Positions 1-12,130 of a stretch of DNA of 64,000 nt are shown here, piece by piece. Position 1 is the first letter of the stretch, and each line of letters opens with the position of its first letter. The stretch covers positions 62,001 through 126,000 of the forward strand of contig QPMI01000549.1 of the NCBI GenBank assembly GCA_004431415.1, read 5' to 3'. This DNA comes from Cyanophora paradoxa. Lineage: Eukaryota > Glaucocystophyceae > Cyanophorales > Cyanophoraceae. The notes beneath the pieces were generated by a model. The model was not told where the DNA came from and ran no database searches. It saw nothing but the letters and a program-made list of their open reading frames with translations. The translations under genes and the position numbers were made by a program.

Positions 1-412
1 CCGCAGGCTCACCTTATCCGCCGCCTTGGGCGGCATCTGGGCTGTAGCTATGCCGGCTCGGGGGCCGGCTTCGTCTGCCCTAAGTTCGTCTTTGGTGTGT
101 ACCCGTCTCACAGCTCAACCCCCCAAACCTAACGCCGCACCAGGTGCTCCAGGAGCGCCGCATCCAGCGCAAAGACGTTCTATTCAACAAACTAGACGCA
201 CACGCACGAGCCTTTGCGCAGCCAGTGCACCTTCGTCGACATCGGTCCTCGCACCGGCCGAGCTGGGATTAGCCATTCAGGCGGCTTCCGGAGGCCGAGA
301 GAGCCCTTCCCTGAGCTTTCCGAGCGGAACCGAGGCAGCGGTGTGCTTAGCTAGAGCCCCAGAAATGAGGTAGCGCACTCGGCCAGCTGCAAGCGTTGCA
401 AAGCGGTGAGAT
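1..412. other. No recognisable gene
   Basis: Open frames exist on both strands but none shows a domain or codon pattern I recognise. The segment lies upstream of the SFI1-like start codon and may hold its promoter and 5' UTR, or the end of a gene lying further left. I see no clear TATA box. Confidence 0.4.
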
Positions 413-3400
413 ATGCGGCCGGGGTCGCAGCGTTCCTCGCGGGGCGCTTCTCCCTCGCTCGTGTCCACGGGCGCCTTCCGCTCGGACTTCGAGCCCCGGG
501 AGGTCAATCCGCGATGGCACGAGACGCGCACGGCGGAGGAGGTCGCGCTCGCCCGCCGGGCGTACAAGATCGTCAACAAGAACCCCACGCCCGCCAGCGC
601 CCGTGCGCCCGCCGCCGCCCCGCCCCGCTCGCCCCCCCGCGACCCGCGGCGCTGACCGGGCGCTAGGCCTGCCGCCTGAGGGCGTGCGGCCCGGGACCAC
701 GGCGACAGGCCGCCGGCCGACGAACATCAACGCGCTGAGCATGCCGGGCCCGGGCGGGGCGCGGCGGCCCCACTCGATGGGGACGACGGGCGTGACGGCC
801 GAGTCGATCGGGTGGTCCCCCAGCACCACATTCCCCATACCCCTCGTCGCCCAGAGCCTCCCCCAGGGCGCCCTCCGCCCCTCCACGTCCATCGGCCTCT
901 CCTCCGTCGCCCTCGCCGCCGCCGCGCCCCCCTCCGGCCCCCCGCTCCCGTACCCCGCCACGCGCTTCGGGGGCGTCCTCACGCCGGCGGACATGGCGAA
1001 CGAAGTGGCGCTGCGGGAGCTCGCCATCAAGGCCCAGCGCATGGCCGACCGCCTCCAGGGCCTCGAGTCCGCCTCCGAGGTCCGTACCCCTGCTCCCTTC
1101 CCCCCCCCCGGCGCCCCTACCCCGCCCCTCACGGCCGCGCCCGCCGGCAGGCGATGCGGGAGGCGGGGCTGGCGTCGTCGGGCAACACGAGCAAGGCGGC
1201 GCCCGAGTGGGCCGACCGCCTCAACAGCACCTTCGGCAACATCAGCAGGCGCGCCCTCCCTTCTTGTACCAAAACACACGTTGAAGTGAACGCGCCCTCC
1301 CCCCCCGCAGCGCGCTGGACAACCTGCACACGGTGTTCTTCGCGGACGAGGCGCGCCGCAGGGAGAGGGCCGTGGTCACCATCCAGGCCTACACCCGCGG
1401 CTTCCTCGTCCGCCTGCGCCGCCGCCGCGCTCTCGAGGCCATCCGCTCCTGGCGCCGCCGCCAGCTCGCAGCCCTCCAGGGGCCCATCGCCGACTGGCTC
1501 CGCCACCGCGAGGCGCGCCCGTACCCCCGCCGCCCCCCCCCGCGCCCGCCGCCCCCTTCTGACGGTGGTGCAGGTGGTGCACACGAAGATGGGGCTGATG
1601 CGGGGCCGGCGGTCGCGGCGGCTGCTGCGGGCGGCGCTGACGGCGTGGTCGCGCTGGACGCGCGCCGTCGCCCCCGTCCGCAACGAGTGCCGCCGCAACG
1701 CCTTCGTCCTCATCCAGGTGCCCCCCCGCCCGCGGAGCGCCCGCCCGCTCCGCGCCAGCAGCGACGGGGCCCTTCGAGCGTTGACGCGCCTGCGCGAGCA
1801 GAAGCGGACGCGGGAGAGGACGACGCTGGTCTTCCGGCGCTGGTTCGAGGTGGCGACGGGCCCCCGCAACAGGCACCGCATGCTCGAGGCCTACCGCCAG
1901 CGCCACTCCCGGTCCGCTTGCTTAGCCCGGGCCTGAGTGTAGGCCTCAGCCGCCGGGGCCGACTGGCGGGGCGCGTGCAGGGCGGAGGCGCGGCTGCGGG
2001 CGATGAAGGAGGAGAGCGGGTGGGAGGGTGACATCACCCCCGAGATGATCCGGAAGGAGATGGCCAACGATGCCATCGCGATGATGCAGAAGCGGCACCC
2101 CGTCGCCCTCATCGTCCAGATCCTCGGCTCCTGGCTCATCTACGCCAAGGACAAGGCGCGCGCGCGCACGCGCGCCGCCGAGACGAGCGCGCGGGGCCCC
2201 GCCCCGCCCCCTAACGCCCCGGCCGGCGCAGCGCGTGAAGCGGGCGAAGCGGATGAAGGCGCTGCGGCACAGCGAGCGGCGGGTGCAGAAGAACGCCCTC
2301 CGCGGCTGGCACCGCACCGTCGACACCATCAAGAAGTGGGAGGGCATCAAGCGCGCCCCTCGGGCCCCGCCTCCTCCTCTCCGCCCCTTCAGGCCGGGTC
2401 CTCACATCTCCCCGCGGCAGGTTCAAGGAGAAGCGGAACGCGCTGGTGGCGATCCGGCAGCGGCGGGTGCTGCTGCTGCAGAAGGCGCTGCGGGCGTGGG
2501 CGGGGCGCGTCCGCCTCCTGCGCGACGTCGCCGCCCGCTTCAAGGCCCGCCGTGCGCCGCCGCCCTGCATCCACGCCCCCTCTCCTTAGAATCGAGCCGA
2601 CTTGCTTCTCTTCTCTTCGCAGGGGAGGCGTGGGCGCTGGAGGTGCTGCAGGCGTTCCGGCTGCAGTGCCGCCGCAACCGCCAGCTCCAGCTCATCGCCG
2701 TCGAGCGCTGGCTCTCGGTGCCCTCGCGCCCCGCTTCCCCCGCCCTTGCCCGCCCCGCCCCGCCCCGCCCCGCTCAGCCTCGCCTCGCCTCGCAGGTGGG
2801 GAAGATGAAGGTGCAGATCCCGTTCCGGGCGTGGTACCTCTACGCCCTGGACCGCCGCCTGCGCCGCAAGGCCCAGGAGAAGCTCATGGCCGCCACCGAG
2901 AAGCGCGCCCCCTCGCCCCCGGGCCCCCCCAGCCGCCCCCTCACCGCCCCCTCAGGCGGCGGGCGCGGCGGTCGGTGCTGGCGTCGTGGGCGCGGTGGAA
3001 GCAGTTCGTGGCAGAGGCGCGGGCCCCGCCGGAGGCCTCCCGGGAGGAGCTCGCCCGCGGCCTCGCCGAGCAGCGCGCCCTCAACGAGGCCCGTGCCCCG
3101 CCCCGCCCCCTCTAGGAGAAGGCGGGGCGCGCTGAGCGCGGGGCGCGCAGGCGCTGGTGAAGACGGCGGCGACGTACGAGGAGTCGATCCTCAACGCGAA
3201 GCGCACCGCCGAGCAGGAGGCCGCCTCCAGGAAACAGCTCGGTGCTGCCCGCCCGCTCGGGCTCCCGTGCCTTTGCTTCCCTCTGACCGGCGGCGGGGCG
3301 GGGCGGGGCAGCGGAGGAGCTGAAGGGGAAGGGGGAGGAGGTCGTCAAGCTCCGCTTCGCGCTGCAGGCCGCCGAGGGCGAGCTCATGAAGCTCCGGTCC

Positions 3401-4743
3401 GGCCCCCGGCGCCGCCCCCGCCCCCGCCCCGCCCCTCCGAGCGGGGTGCATGCAGGGCGGGGGCGGAGTACGCGGCGATGCTGCGGCACGCGACGGCTGA
3501 CGAGCCCGGCGAGCTCGCCGACGCCCGCCGCATCGCCGACCGGTCCGCATCCCGCCCGCCCCGGATCCTCGCCCCCAGCTCCCGCCCCCTCAGACTTGCG
3601 GCAGGATCGCGGGGGAGGTGGCGGCGATGAAGGGCGAGGCGGCGCCGGCGCCCCGCACCAGCGACGACGACTCCCGCGAGGGCTTCTTCGGCGAGGGCTC
3701 CGGCGGCGGCGGAGGTGGTGGCGGCGGTGGCGGCGGCGGCGGGGCGGGCCCCTCCAGCCGCCCCGACTCGCGCGGGGGTGCGCCCTTTCGTCCGCTTTTC
3801 GCTGCGGCGGCTCGCCTCGGGCTCACTCGCCGCCTGCGCGCAGCGACGCGGGCGGGCGGAGCCGGGGCGGGGCAGGCGCACGGCGGGGCCGGGGGCCGGA
3901 CCGGCGCGCTGAGCGTGGGACCTCTCCGCGGGGCACGGGCGAGGCGGGGCGGGGCCGGGGCCGGGGCCGGGGCCCGGGGAGGAGGCGAGCCCGCGGGGCC
4001 GGGGCCTGCGGCGCGTCTCGGGGGCCGACTACGAGCTCCTCAACCGCACCAAGCTCCTCCTCATCAAGCTCTTCGAGCCCCGCGACCGGCGCGCCGCCCC
4101 GCCCCGCCCGCCCACTTCCCTGCGCGAGGACTCGCCCCTGACGGGGGCGGGGCGCGCAGGTACACGCCGCCGGCGTCGGGCGGGTCGGAGGCGGACGCGG
4201 AACTGCGGCGCGTGATGGGCCTCCTCGTCGCCCTCGCCTCCCGCCCGGGGAGCCCCGTGCGGCCCTCCACCGCCGGGAGCACGGTCCGGCCGCCGCTGCT
4301 TCGCTGCCTCGCCGCTGCTTTGCCTGACGGCGGCGGGCGCGCAGGCGCAGGGCGGCGGGGCGCGTCGGCCCCGCCGACGGAGCGGGGGAGCGGCCGGGAG
4401 CGGGCGCTGGCGCGGCCGGGCTCGAGCGGGGCGGGGCGGCCGGGGAGCGCCGCCTCGCAGTCGGGCCCGCTCTTCGCGGGCCCCGCCGAGCAGAGCCGCC
4501 CCATCAAGTGGAACGACTTCGTCCAGGTGCGAGGCGTGCACATAACTCGCTCTGCTCCGCTGAGCCCTCGCGCAGGGGATCGAGGCGTACGAGGGGGCGA
4601 AGGGGGCGCCGGGGAAGGCGGGGGCGCGGGCGCGCCTCTCGGGGCGGATGCTGGAGGCGAAGGAGGAGCGGCAGCGCGCCGCGCAGCCCGAGGGGCAGGC
4701 CCGCGCGCACCTCTTCGCGCCCCCGGCCCCCTCCCCCCGGTAG
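413..4743 (+). CDS. SFI1-like centrin-binding protein with IQ motif and coiled coil
   Basis: Probable centrosome, basal-body or cytoskeletal scaffold. The ATG at 413 opens an exon reading MRPGSQRSSRG and ending near KIVNKNPTPAS. Exon 4 (about 1310-1510) carries an IQ calmodulin/centrin-binding motif, TIQAYTRGFLVRLRRRR. About six SFI1-type repeats with a conserved Trp follow: LTAWSRW, FRRWFEV, ALRGWHRT, ALRAWAGR, PFRAWYLY and LASWARWK. SFI1 repeats are known to bind centrin. Residues coded at 3000-3540 look coiled-coil (EELKGKGEEVVKLRFALQ). Near 3700 there is a poly-Gly run, then a Pro/Ala/Gly-rich tail ending in TAG at 4741-4743. Introns are short and C-rich, and several start with GC (for example after KDK near 2150, EGIKR near 2353 and LNE near 3088). 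Copies of the 3' end recur near 8.5, 11.7 and 17.4 kb. The family call is fairly firm and the cellular role is inferred. Exon boundaries in the last kilobase are uncertain. Confidence 0.72.
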
Positions 4744-4890
4744 CCCCGCCCCGGCCCCCGCCCCGCCCCGACCGACCCCGGCCTCGGCCCCGGCCCCGGC
4801 CACGTGCATCCGGTAATGCATTGAGATCTCGAGCAAACATCACAAAGCTTGGATACGAGCCTCGAAGCCGACGCATTTTCGATTTCTGGC

Positions 4891-6735
4891 CTAGTCCAAT
4901 CGGAAAGTATCAGCCTGTACGAAAACAGGTTTGCCTACATCAAACTGCCGGGGCCCTTGAGCCGTGAGCGATGCAGAGAGGCAGCGGCGCTGGCGTGGGC
5001 ATGCGCACCCTGGCATGACACCAGCGCTCGTACGCCTGGGCCGCGGGTGATGTCGGGTCGTGCTCACTTCTTGGCCACGCCCCGGCGAATACCGCGCTGC
5101 GGCCGTTGAGGAGCGGGCGGCAGAGGCTCCCGAGAGGGGGCGGCGGCACCGGAGAAGCCGCGGCGAGGCGACCAGGGCGTCCAAGAAGGCGGCCTGCGCG
5201 GCGGGCGGCGCGTGCGCGTCGTCCATTTGCATGTAAACGTAGGCCTGGCGGGCGATAAGAGGTGCGGGATGGGGAATCGAGGGGAGGGCGGAGCGCGGCG
5301 CAGTGAATACCGTCTCGATGGCAGGGAGTCTCTCGAGAGCGGCGTAAAGCTCCTCTGCGGGGTTGCGATCGGGGGTCGGTAACTTCGGCGGGCCGAGGGC
5401 GATCGCGGGGCCGGGGCACCGAGCGGGGCCTTCAGGTTGCACTCGTCGCCGAGAGTGAGCTCACGGAGCGTCGCGGCGTGCGGCTCGCCTGCGTGGGGCT
5501 CAGCCGCGGTGAAGGATGGCCGCAGGAAGCTCACCGGCCAGCCACCGAAGGGCATCGGCATCGAGGTCGCAGCCGAAAATGGAGAGCGCTTCTAAGCCGG
5601 CAAGGGCCCCGGCAGGCCAGGAGTCCGGCAGCAAGCGGGGGGTCAGGAGTTCAAGGAGGGCGGGGCCCATCGCCGCGTCGACCTCCAGCGGGCGCAAGAC
5701 CGCCGCGATCCGCGCCGCCAACGCAGAGTCGAGGAAATCCGGACGTCCCTCTTCGCCGCCCAAGAAAAGTTGACGGCAGCGGATGCGGGCGGCGGCGAGG
5801 GCGCTGAGGATGCAGCCCGCCTCCTCGTTGGGTGCATCTAGACTGAGGCCAGAGCAGACGCGCAGCGACGGAAACCGCTGCACCAGTATCTCCAGCGCAT
5901 CGCGCGTCATGGACAGCGTCGCCCCGAGCTCCTCCAGTCGATGCAAGCGCGGAACCTGCCCTCCGCCCCCGTTAGCGGCGCAGCGGCGCGGGGTCTTGGG
6001 AAGGGCCGCGCCTGCTTCACGTCGCCGATGTGGGTTTCAATCCCGCGACTCTTGTTCTCGACGTTCAGTAGCCGCAGGGAGCGCAGCGCGGGGGCGAGCC
6101 GCTCCAGGTTGCTCCGCTTCGCCAGCTCCCAGGCTTGACTCGGGTCCCCTGCGCACAGGTTGGATACGCCCAGCAACGGTACATGCAGGGCTGCTCAATC
6201 ACCGAAGACTACGATCTCGAGCACCTCAAGCCGCGCCCCGCACGTCGCCAGGACTTCGAGAAGGCCGCAGTCGCCCTCCGGGAGTTGGTAGAGAGACCGC
6301 GAGCAGACTTCGACTCGCAGCCGTGAGACGCCCGCGCAGATCGGGTGGCGCACGATCTTCGTCGCGGCAGCGATCGATAGCGCCCGCTTCGCGCACGCCT
6401 CTTCGAAGTCCTCTTTCCACCTCCCCACCCGCCAGCGGGCATCTCCCTCCGGCACGTCGCCCGCTATCCTGCGCAACTGTCAGGGCAAAGAAGAAGCATC
6501 GGATCCTTGGAAAGCCTCGAACATACAGCAGCTCAAGCTTGGTGGTGTGTGGTGGGTCCTTCGCCGCCAGCGCCCATCGCCTGCACACGGCTGCGGCCCT
6601 GAAGCGATCCTGGATGTCCAACCGAGCGAAGATGCTCGAGAGCAGCTCCGGAAGCAACAAACTCTCGGGAGAAGGCTCTGGCGGGGGCCGCGTCAGCGCG
6701 AGCGCAGCACGTCGAGGGCGGTCGGAGGGCACCAT
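4891..6735 (-). CDS. F-box protein with LRR-like C-terminal region (paralogue of the gene at 56.5-58.6 kb)
   Basis: Candidate substrate-recognition subunit of an SCF ubiquitin ligase. The exon starting at 6735 holds an F-box: LLPELLSSIFARLDIQDRF followed by AAVCRRWALAAKD. A GT-AG intron (gtatgttcg to gttgcgcag) joins KLELL to an exon with WKEDFEEACAKRAL and HPICAGVSRLRVEV. A second intron (gtgattgag to tgtgcgcag) leads to GDPSQAWELAKRSN and LAPALRSLRLLNVEN, and a third exon contains LEELGATLSMTRDALEIL, AALRPLEV-type leucine-rich segments and LAGLEALSIFGCDLDADALR. These look like irregular LRRs. The 3' end is uncertain: one frame stops at 5064 and another at 4891. The phrase PICAGVSRL matches PVCAGVRRL in the second F-box gene, which supports paralogy. 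The tail is convergent with the SFI1-like gene. Confidence 0.68.
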
Positions 6736-8530
6736 CTACCGGTGCAGGGTTTGCCGCCGACATGGCAGCGGCTCGCCGACGGCTCGGCGACGCCACGCGT
6801 ACGACGACTCGGACTCGTCTCGGAGGCGAGGCGGGGTACAGTGCAAACTAGCACGCGGCGGCCTCTGCTAGCGCTCGGGCTCTGACTGGGCCGGCCGCCG
6901 GTTGGAAACGGGGTAGAGTAGTGCATGCGCGTGAGGACCGGCGCCGGCGGCGGCGCGGCCCGGCGGGGCGCGCGCGCACGCGTGCAACGTTAACGCGGGC
7001 CCGCGCGCGCCTGCGCATGCGCGCGCGCACTGCCGACGCGGCCCCCGCGCCTGCAGCTGCAGCCTGCAGCTAGCTATAGCTATAGCGCTGCGCATGCGCA
7101 AATCATACTATGATAGCTAGCGCTATAGTATGCATATGCATGCGCGCGCATGCCGGCGCCGCGCCTGCCAACTGCCGCCGGCCGGCGCGCGGCGGCGCGC
7201 GCGCCGGCGCCGCGCCCGCCGGGCCGCACTGCAGCTGCGCATGCCGGCGCCGGCGCCTGCACTGCTAGCGCGCTGGTGACGCCTCGCGCGTAATTTTTTT
7301 TTAAGTCCAGCAAGCCGCTAGCCGGAGCTCAGCTATAGCTAGCTACGCTGGCCAGCTAGCGAACCTGTCGGCTAGGTTGACGGCTAAATTGTGCGCTTGT
7401 ACCCAGCAATCGGCGCCAAACTCGCAGGAGCTCTTTTTTTCCGCGTTCGGTACAACAGGTACTTGATGCGGCCTAGCGGGCCAGGCCACGCGCTGCTTCC
7501 CGAGCGCTGGCATGTATGACATGCTCTGTCGAACATTGCAAGAGCTTTCTTATGCACTTGGTCCGGCCTCTATACGACCACAGGATCAGGCGCTGCAAGG
7601 GATAGTCCAGGAAAGGGTCCGGTCCTTTTTTCCGCGCAGCATTCCGCTCTTTCCGGGTTCTGACAACGAATTCCGGGCTATGATGCATGCACTAACACGT
7701 GGTTAAGAGCTCGGAGCTGGATCGGGAGATGAGCAGACTCGTCATTTTGTAAGTTACCGAAAACGGGGGCCCTACCCCGTCGGCCTTGGGGAAAGGAGAG
7801 GCCCTTAGGTCTGTGCCTATCTTGTGGCAAACTTCAACTTGATTTTATAGACAAAATTTTTAGACCTAGGTACCCATTTTCGACCCTAGGGAGCACGATG
7901 GCGGCGCTACTTTTCAAATGTGACACCTCTAACAAGCACTAACAGCACGTACGAACGAAATTGTTCGCGTTAAGCCCGATCGCCATTGGCACAAAAAGTC
8001 AATTCACCCATTCACGGACAAGCGCGATTGTCATTGGTTCCAGCTTGCTTCCCCTTCGCCGATGGAAATTGCAAAGAGCCTCTGTACCCGGCTGGAAGGC
8101 TGGAGTCACTAGGCGCTTCGCCGGCAGAATCGCCGCGCGTCGCTTCGCAAACGATCGCGATCAACGATCGATCGAGCGCTAGCGCTATAGCTCCGGCGCC
8201 GACGTGATCGCGATCGATCGCCGCGACCGTCGGACGCCGGCGCGCGCCGGCCGCGCCAGGCTCGCCGCCGGCGCCAGCAGCCCCTGGCAGGCGCCGCTAC
8301 TACATAGCTATTCTAGCTATAGGCGGCATAGTCCTCTCAACAGTAACCGCGCGCGGTTGCGGGACCCCGTTTTAAAACAAAGAGCGGCCACCCTCACGTC
8401 TTGAAACCCCAAGACCCAAGGCCACTCCTGCTCCGCAGGGACTCGCTTGTTTCCAATTAAAGCTGAATTAAGCAACCTCGAGCTCGAGCTCCGAGGTCCG
8501 GTGCGTCCCCATGGGCCATCGCCCGCTAGC
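6736..8530. other. Intergenic region rich in short palindromes
   Basis: No coding segment is supported. The left part (6940-7270) is alternating purine-pyrimidine sequence. The middle (7270-8000) is lower in GC with T and A runs. 8150-8330 is dense in GATCG/CGATC and AGCTAT words. Short open frames at 7512-7706 and 7961-8207 show no recognisable motif and I do not call them genes. Confidence 0.5.
6940..7270. repeat. Alternating GC/CATG tract with nested palindromes
   Basis: The tract is made almost entirely of GCGCGC, GCATGC, GCCGGC, CTGCAG and AGCTATAG words, most of them self-complementary. Near 7075-7130 the words ctatagcgct and agcgctatag form an inverted repeat. Such sequence can adopt Z-DNA or cruciform structure, but that is inference. 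Confidence 0.6.
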
Positions 8531-8554
8531 GCTTTTCGTTCAAACGGTTTAAAA

Positions 8555-9596
8555 TTCGGCTCGTGCGCCGCGGGCTCACGTGCCGCCTGCGCGCAGCGGC
8601 ACGGACAGGCGGGGCTGGGGCCGGGGCGGCCCGGGGCAGCCGCACCATGGGGGCCCGCACACAGGGCCGCAGTGCCCCGCACGGCGCGGCCGGGGGCCGG
8701 ACGGGCGCGCTGGGCGTGGCCATGGGGACCTCGCCGGAGTCCGACGGCCGCCGCGGGGCACCGGCGAGGCGGCCCGGCGGGGCGGGGCCGGGGCCGGGGC
8801 CCGGCCCGGGGAGGAGGCGAGCCCGCGGGGCCGGGGCCTGCGGCGCGTCTCGGGGGCCGACTACGAGCTCCTCAACCGTACCAAGCTCCTCCTCATCAAG
8901 CTCTTCGAGCCCCGCGACCGGCGCGCCACCCCGCCCGCCCGCCCCTTCGATTTCCCCCGCCCGGCCTCGCGATCGCCGCTGACGGGGGGCGGGGCGCGCA
9001 GGTACACGCCGCCGGCGTCGGGCGGGTCGGAGGCGGACGCGGAGCTGCGGCCGCCGGGCGCGTGATGGGCCTCCTCGTCCGATCGCCCTCGCCTCCCGCC
9101 CGGGAGCCCCGTGCGACCCTCCACCGCTGGGAGCACGGTCCGGCCGCCGCCGCTTCGCCGCCTCGCCGCTGCTTCGCCTGACGGCGGCGGGCGCGCAGGC
9201 GCAGGGCGGCGGGGGCGCGTCGGCCCCGCCGACGGAGCGGGGGAGCGGCCGGGGAGCGGGGCGCTGGCGCGGCCGGGCTCGAGCGGGGCGGGGCGGCCGG
9301 GGAGCGCCGCCTCGCAGTCGGGCCCGCTCTTCGCGGGCCCCGCGGAGCAGAGCCGCCCCATCAAGTGGAACGACTTCGTCCAGGTGCGAGGCGTGCACAT
9401 AACTCGCTCTGCTCCGCTCAGGCTTCGCGCAGGGATCGAGGCGTACGAGGGGGCGAAGGGGCGCCGGGGAAGGCGGGGCGCGGGCGCGCCTCTCGGGCGG
9501 ATGCTGGAGGCGAAGGAGGAGCGGCAGCGCGCCGCGCAGCCCGAGGGGCAGGCCCGCGCGCACCTCTTCGCGCCCCCGGCCCCCTCCCCCCGGTAG
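8555..9596 (+). pseudogene. Duplicated 3' end of the SFI1-like gene, frame-disrupted
   Basis: This block is a close copy of roughly 3810-4743, intron segments included. It keeps the exon phrases DYELLNRTKLLLIKLFEP, YTPPASGGSEADAEL, IKWNDFVQ and the terminal FAPPAPSPR followed by TAG at 9594-9596. The upstream two thirds of the gene (IQ motif and Trp repeats) is missing. After EADAEL the copy has extra bases (ccgccgggc) that shift the frame to an immediate stop, so it is probably non-functional. Homology continues into the 3' flank (gtgcatccggtaatgcatt). The copy lies convergent to array copy A. Confidence 0.8.
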
Positions 9597-9940
9597 CCCC
9601 GCCCCGGCCCCCGCCCCAGCCCCGGCCCCGGCCGCGTGCATCCGGTAATGCATTAAGAGCTCGAGGTGACATCGAGACGCCGGAAAACGGTTTGATTTGG
9701 TTTGACGGTTCTAGGGTCAGCCAAGCGGAAGAGTGCGACGCCGGTGATCATGAGGAGGACGGAATTCGAAGAGGAGAGAGCTCGAGGGCGGAGCTCGAGG
9801 GCAGAGGGAGGGCCGGGCCGGGCATACCACAGGCCGGCAGGGGCCACGCTTCGTCTTACTCGTCGTCCGCTGAGAGGTCTGCGGCGGAGGATCGGCGGGG
9901 CGAGCGGCGGCAGAGCAAATTTAAAGGGGAGCGGGCGCAC

Positions 9941-11330
9941 CGATGGTGTCAGGGAGGGAGTCGAGATCGATCGGGGCCGGCGAAGGCTGGGGCGCCGGCA
10001 CACGTGCGCGCTGGCCGCCCTCGCGCTTGATCGCGACCGCCGCCGCCGCGCTCTTCCCGCGGCTGGAGCCGGCGCCGCTGCTGGAACCAGCGCTGGCGCT
10101 GCTGCTAGCGCTGGAGCCGCCACCGCCGCCGCCGCTGCTGCTGCTGCCGACGCTTTTTTCGCTGCTGCTGCTGCCCCGGGCACCTTCGAATTCGCTGCCT
10201 GCACCCGCGGCCGCCGGCGCCTCCTCCGCGTCGGGGCCCGGGAGGAGGTCGGGGCGGAGGCCGGCGACCATCATCCAGAGGCGCGAGCGGTAGCGGACGG
10301 TGAGGGTGAAGAGGCATCCGCCAGGGCCAGGGATGTATGGCGCAAGGGTCAGGGGCCGGGAGATTTTGTTTCCCAAAGATGTGTTCGTGTCGACGGACGC
10401 GAGTCCTCCGAGGATCTTTGCACGTTTCCTCAGAAGCCCCGCCTGCTTCTCCTGATCCTCAGCCCGCTTTCCGAGCTGCTGGCTTCCGACTTCATTCGGG
10501 CTAGTGTCCAACACTGCTTTCGCGAACTCTACTTGAAAGCTGCCGGGCTTTGCTGAGGATGCCGAGCTCGACGACGAGGCTGAGCCGGCTGCGCATGCGG
10601 AACCGCTGCTCATGATTTCTGAATCGAGCGCTTCAAATACGAACGGGTTAATGATCGCCTCGAGCGCGGCTGAATCGGCCAGGTCGCCAAGAATGGTGCA
10701 GCGCTTTCCTGCGACGAGTATTGTCGTGTATCTACGCAGCGAGGGCTGGACACTTGTGAGGTCGGGCGAAAATCGAAAATGGATATCAATCTGCATATGG
10801 CGAACGGGTCGCGCACGATGAAGACGGTGAATTTATTTGTTTCTGTAGCAATTGCCTTCAGCGGCCCGAAGTGCTCCTCCGCCACGACGGCGAAGCGGCG
10901 GCCCGGCTGCGCCTCGATGTAGAAGCCTGCGCGCTGCATGAGAACGCGAGCGCCACTCGCTGCCAGGCGCGAACGGGCTCACCCGGCTCGACGCGCTCGC
11001 GGAAGACCTCCTTGTCGCACAGCGGCGAGCCGGGAGGGACGTAGAACACGTCCGCGGGAGCGTAGGAGGCCGGTTTCGCGGGGTCGGTGTTGACGAAGAC
11101 TCGCGCGGAGAACTGGCTGGACGCAGGCCGCGGCGGGTTGATGGCGAAGATTGCGGCCGCTCCATCGGCGGCGAGCAGCGCCGGGTCGAACATGCAGTGC
11201 CCGCGCTGCCCCACGGCCGCCGCATCGCGGCACTGACTGCACGAGGCGTGTGGGTGAAATACGATTTTTCCATGGAGAGCTTAAGCGCCGCAGCGCGTCG
11301 CTCACTTAGCGATTTCGTCGTAGATTTCAT
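9941..11330 (-). pseudogene. Array family copy A, lacking exon 4
   Basis: Exon 1 has the Cys motif CSQCRDAAAVGQRGHC and FSARVFVNTDPAKPASYAP. Exon 2 has FYIEAQPGRRFAVVAEEHFG. Exon 3 runs from LRRYTTILVAGKRCTILGD through FEALDSE, KPGSFQVEF, RKRAKILGGLASVD and LWMMVAGLRPDLLP to a Ser-rich stretch, VAIKREGG and APIDLDSLPDTI. The intron-3 donor (gtgcgc) is still present at 9940, but the exon 4 seen in other copies is absent and the SFI1-like fragment follows instead. Exon 1 is almost identical to exon 1 of copy C, while exons 2-3 are much more diverged. The ATG at 11330 is one base out of frame with the Cys motif. It is either a truncated paralogue or a gene with an altered 3' end. Confidence 0.6.
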
Positions 11331-11679
11331 CGAGTGAAATCAAAGGCGGCATTTCGCATGAATCTGCGGGCGGGCGCGAAAACTGACGAGCCCCGACTTG
11401 GTTCGCCGGCGAGCCCCGTAGGCCTTTTAAATCGGTCGCAGACCTTCCGAAATGCGTCGGGCACGCGGGCGCGTGCTTGCAATTGGGCTTCGGGAGCTAC
11501 GAGTTCGAGATAATTTCTTCTGCAGGGTACAGCGCGAAAAAGGGGGGACGAATGGAGGGGGGGAGGAGGGGGGGGGGAAGGGGGGCGCTCCGGCCTGCAG
11601 CGAAAGCTCAGGCCTGGGCCTCGCGGAGCGGCTGCAGGCAGCGCATGCGCGCGAAGCCCCGCCTCGGCATCGGCCCCGG

Positions 11680-11860
11680 GCGCGCAGACGCGCCTCTCGG
11701 GGCGGATGCTATGCTGGAGGCGGAGGAGCGGCAGCGCGCCGCGCAGCCCGAGGGCAGGCCCGAGGGCTCCTCTTCGCGCCCCCGGCCCCCTCCCCCAGGT
11801 AGCCCCGCCCCGGCCCCGGCCCCGGCCCCGGCCCCGTGCATCCGGGAATGCATTGAGAGC
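11680..11860 (+). pseudogene. Short SFI1-like 3'-end fragment
   Basis: It matches only the last coding exon of the SFI1-like gene: cgcctctcggggcggatgct, a diverged EAEERQRAAQPEG stretch, the Pro-rich end and TAG at 11800-11802, then the same 3' flank (gtgcatccgggaatgcatt). It carries small internal deletions relative to 4640-4743. It lies between array copies A and B, convergent with B. No promoter or upstream exon is visible. Confidence 0.75.
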
Positions 11861-12130
11861 TTGAGGCGACATCGATACGCCGGAAAACGGTTTAATTTGA
11901 CGTGGTTTAATTTGAAGGTTCTAGGTTCAGCCGAGCGGATCCGGAAGCTTAAGTCGAGGGGCGGGAGAGGAGAGAGGGCGGAGCTCGAGGGCCTCGTCTG
12001 TCTGCAGCTGGCCATGCACGTGGGCCGCTACGAGCTCGAGCTCGAGCTCGAGGGAGAAAGCAGCGAAAGGACGAGGGAGAAAGCAGCGGAAGGAAGGACG
12101 CAGGCGGAAAGGAACGAGAGGGCTCGGCTT

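Noticed and set aside
396-1289. Long overlapping open frames on both strands in the SFI1-like gene and the armadillo gene
   Set aside because: Very high GC makes stop codons rare in all frames. Only the frames that carry domain motifs and splice sites were kept.
7512-7706. Small open frame MYDMLCRTLQELSYALG
   Set aside because: No homologous motif, no neighbouring exon and no conserved copy in the window, so it cannot be told from chance.
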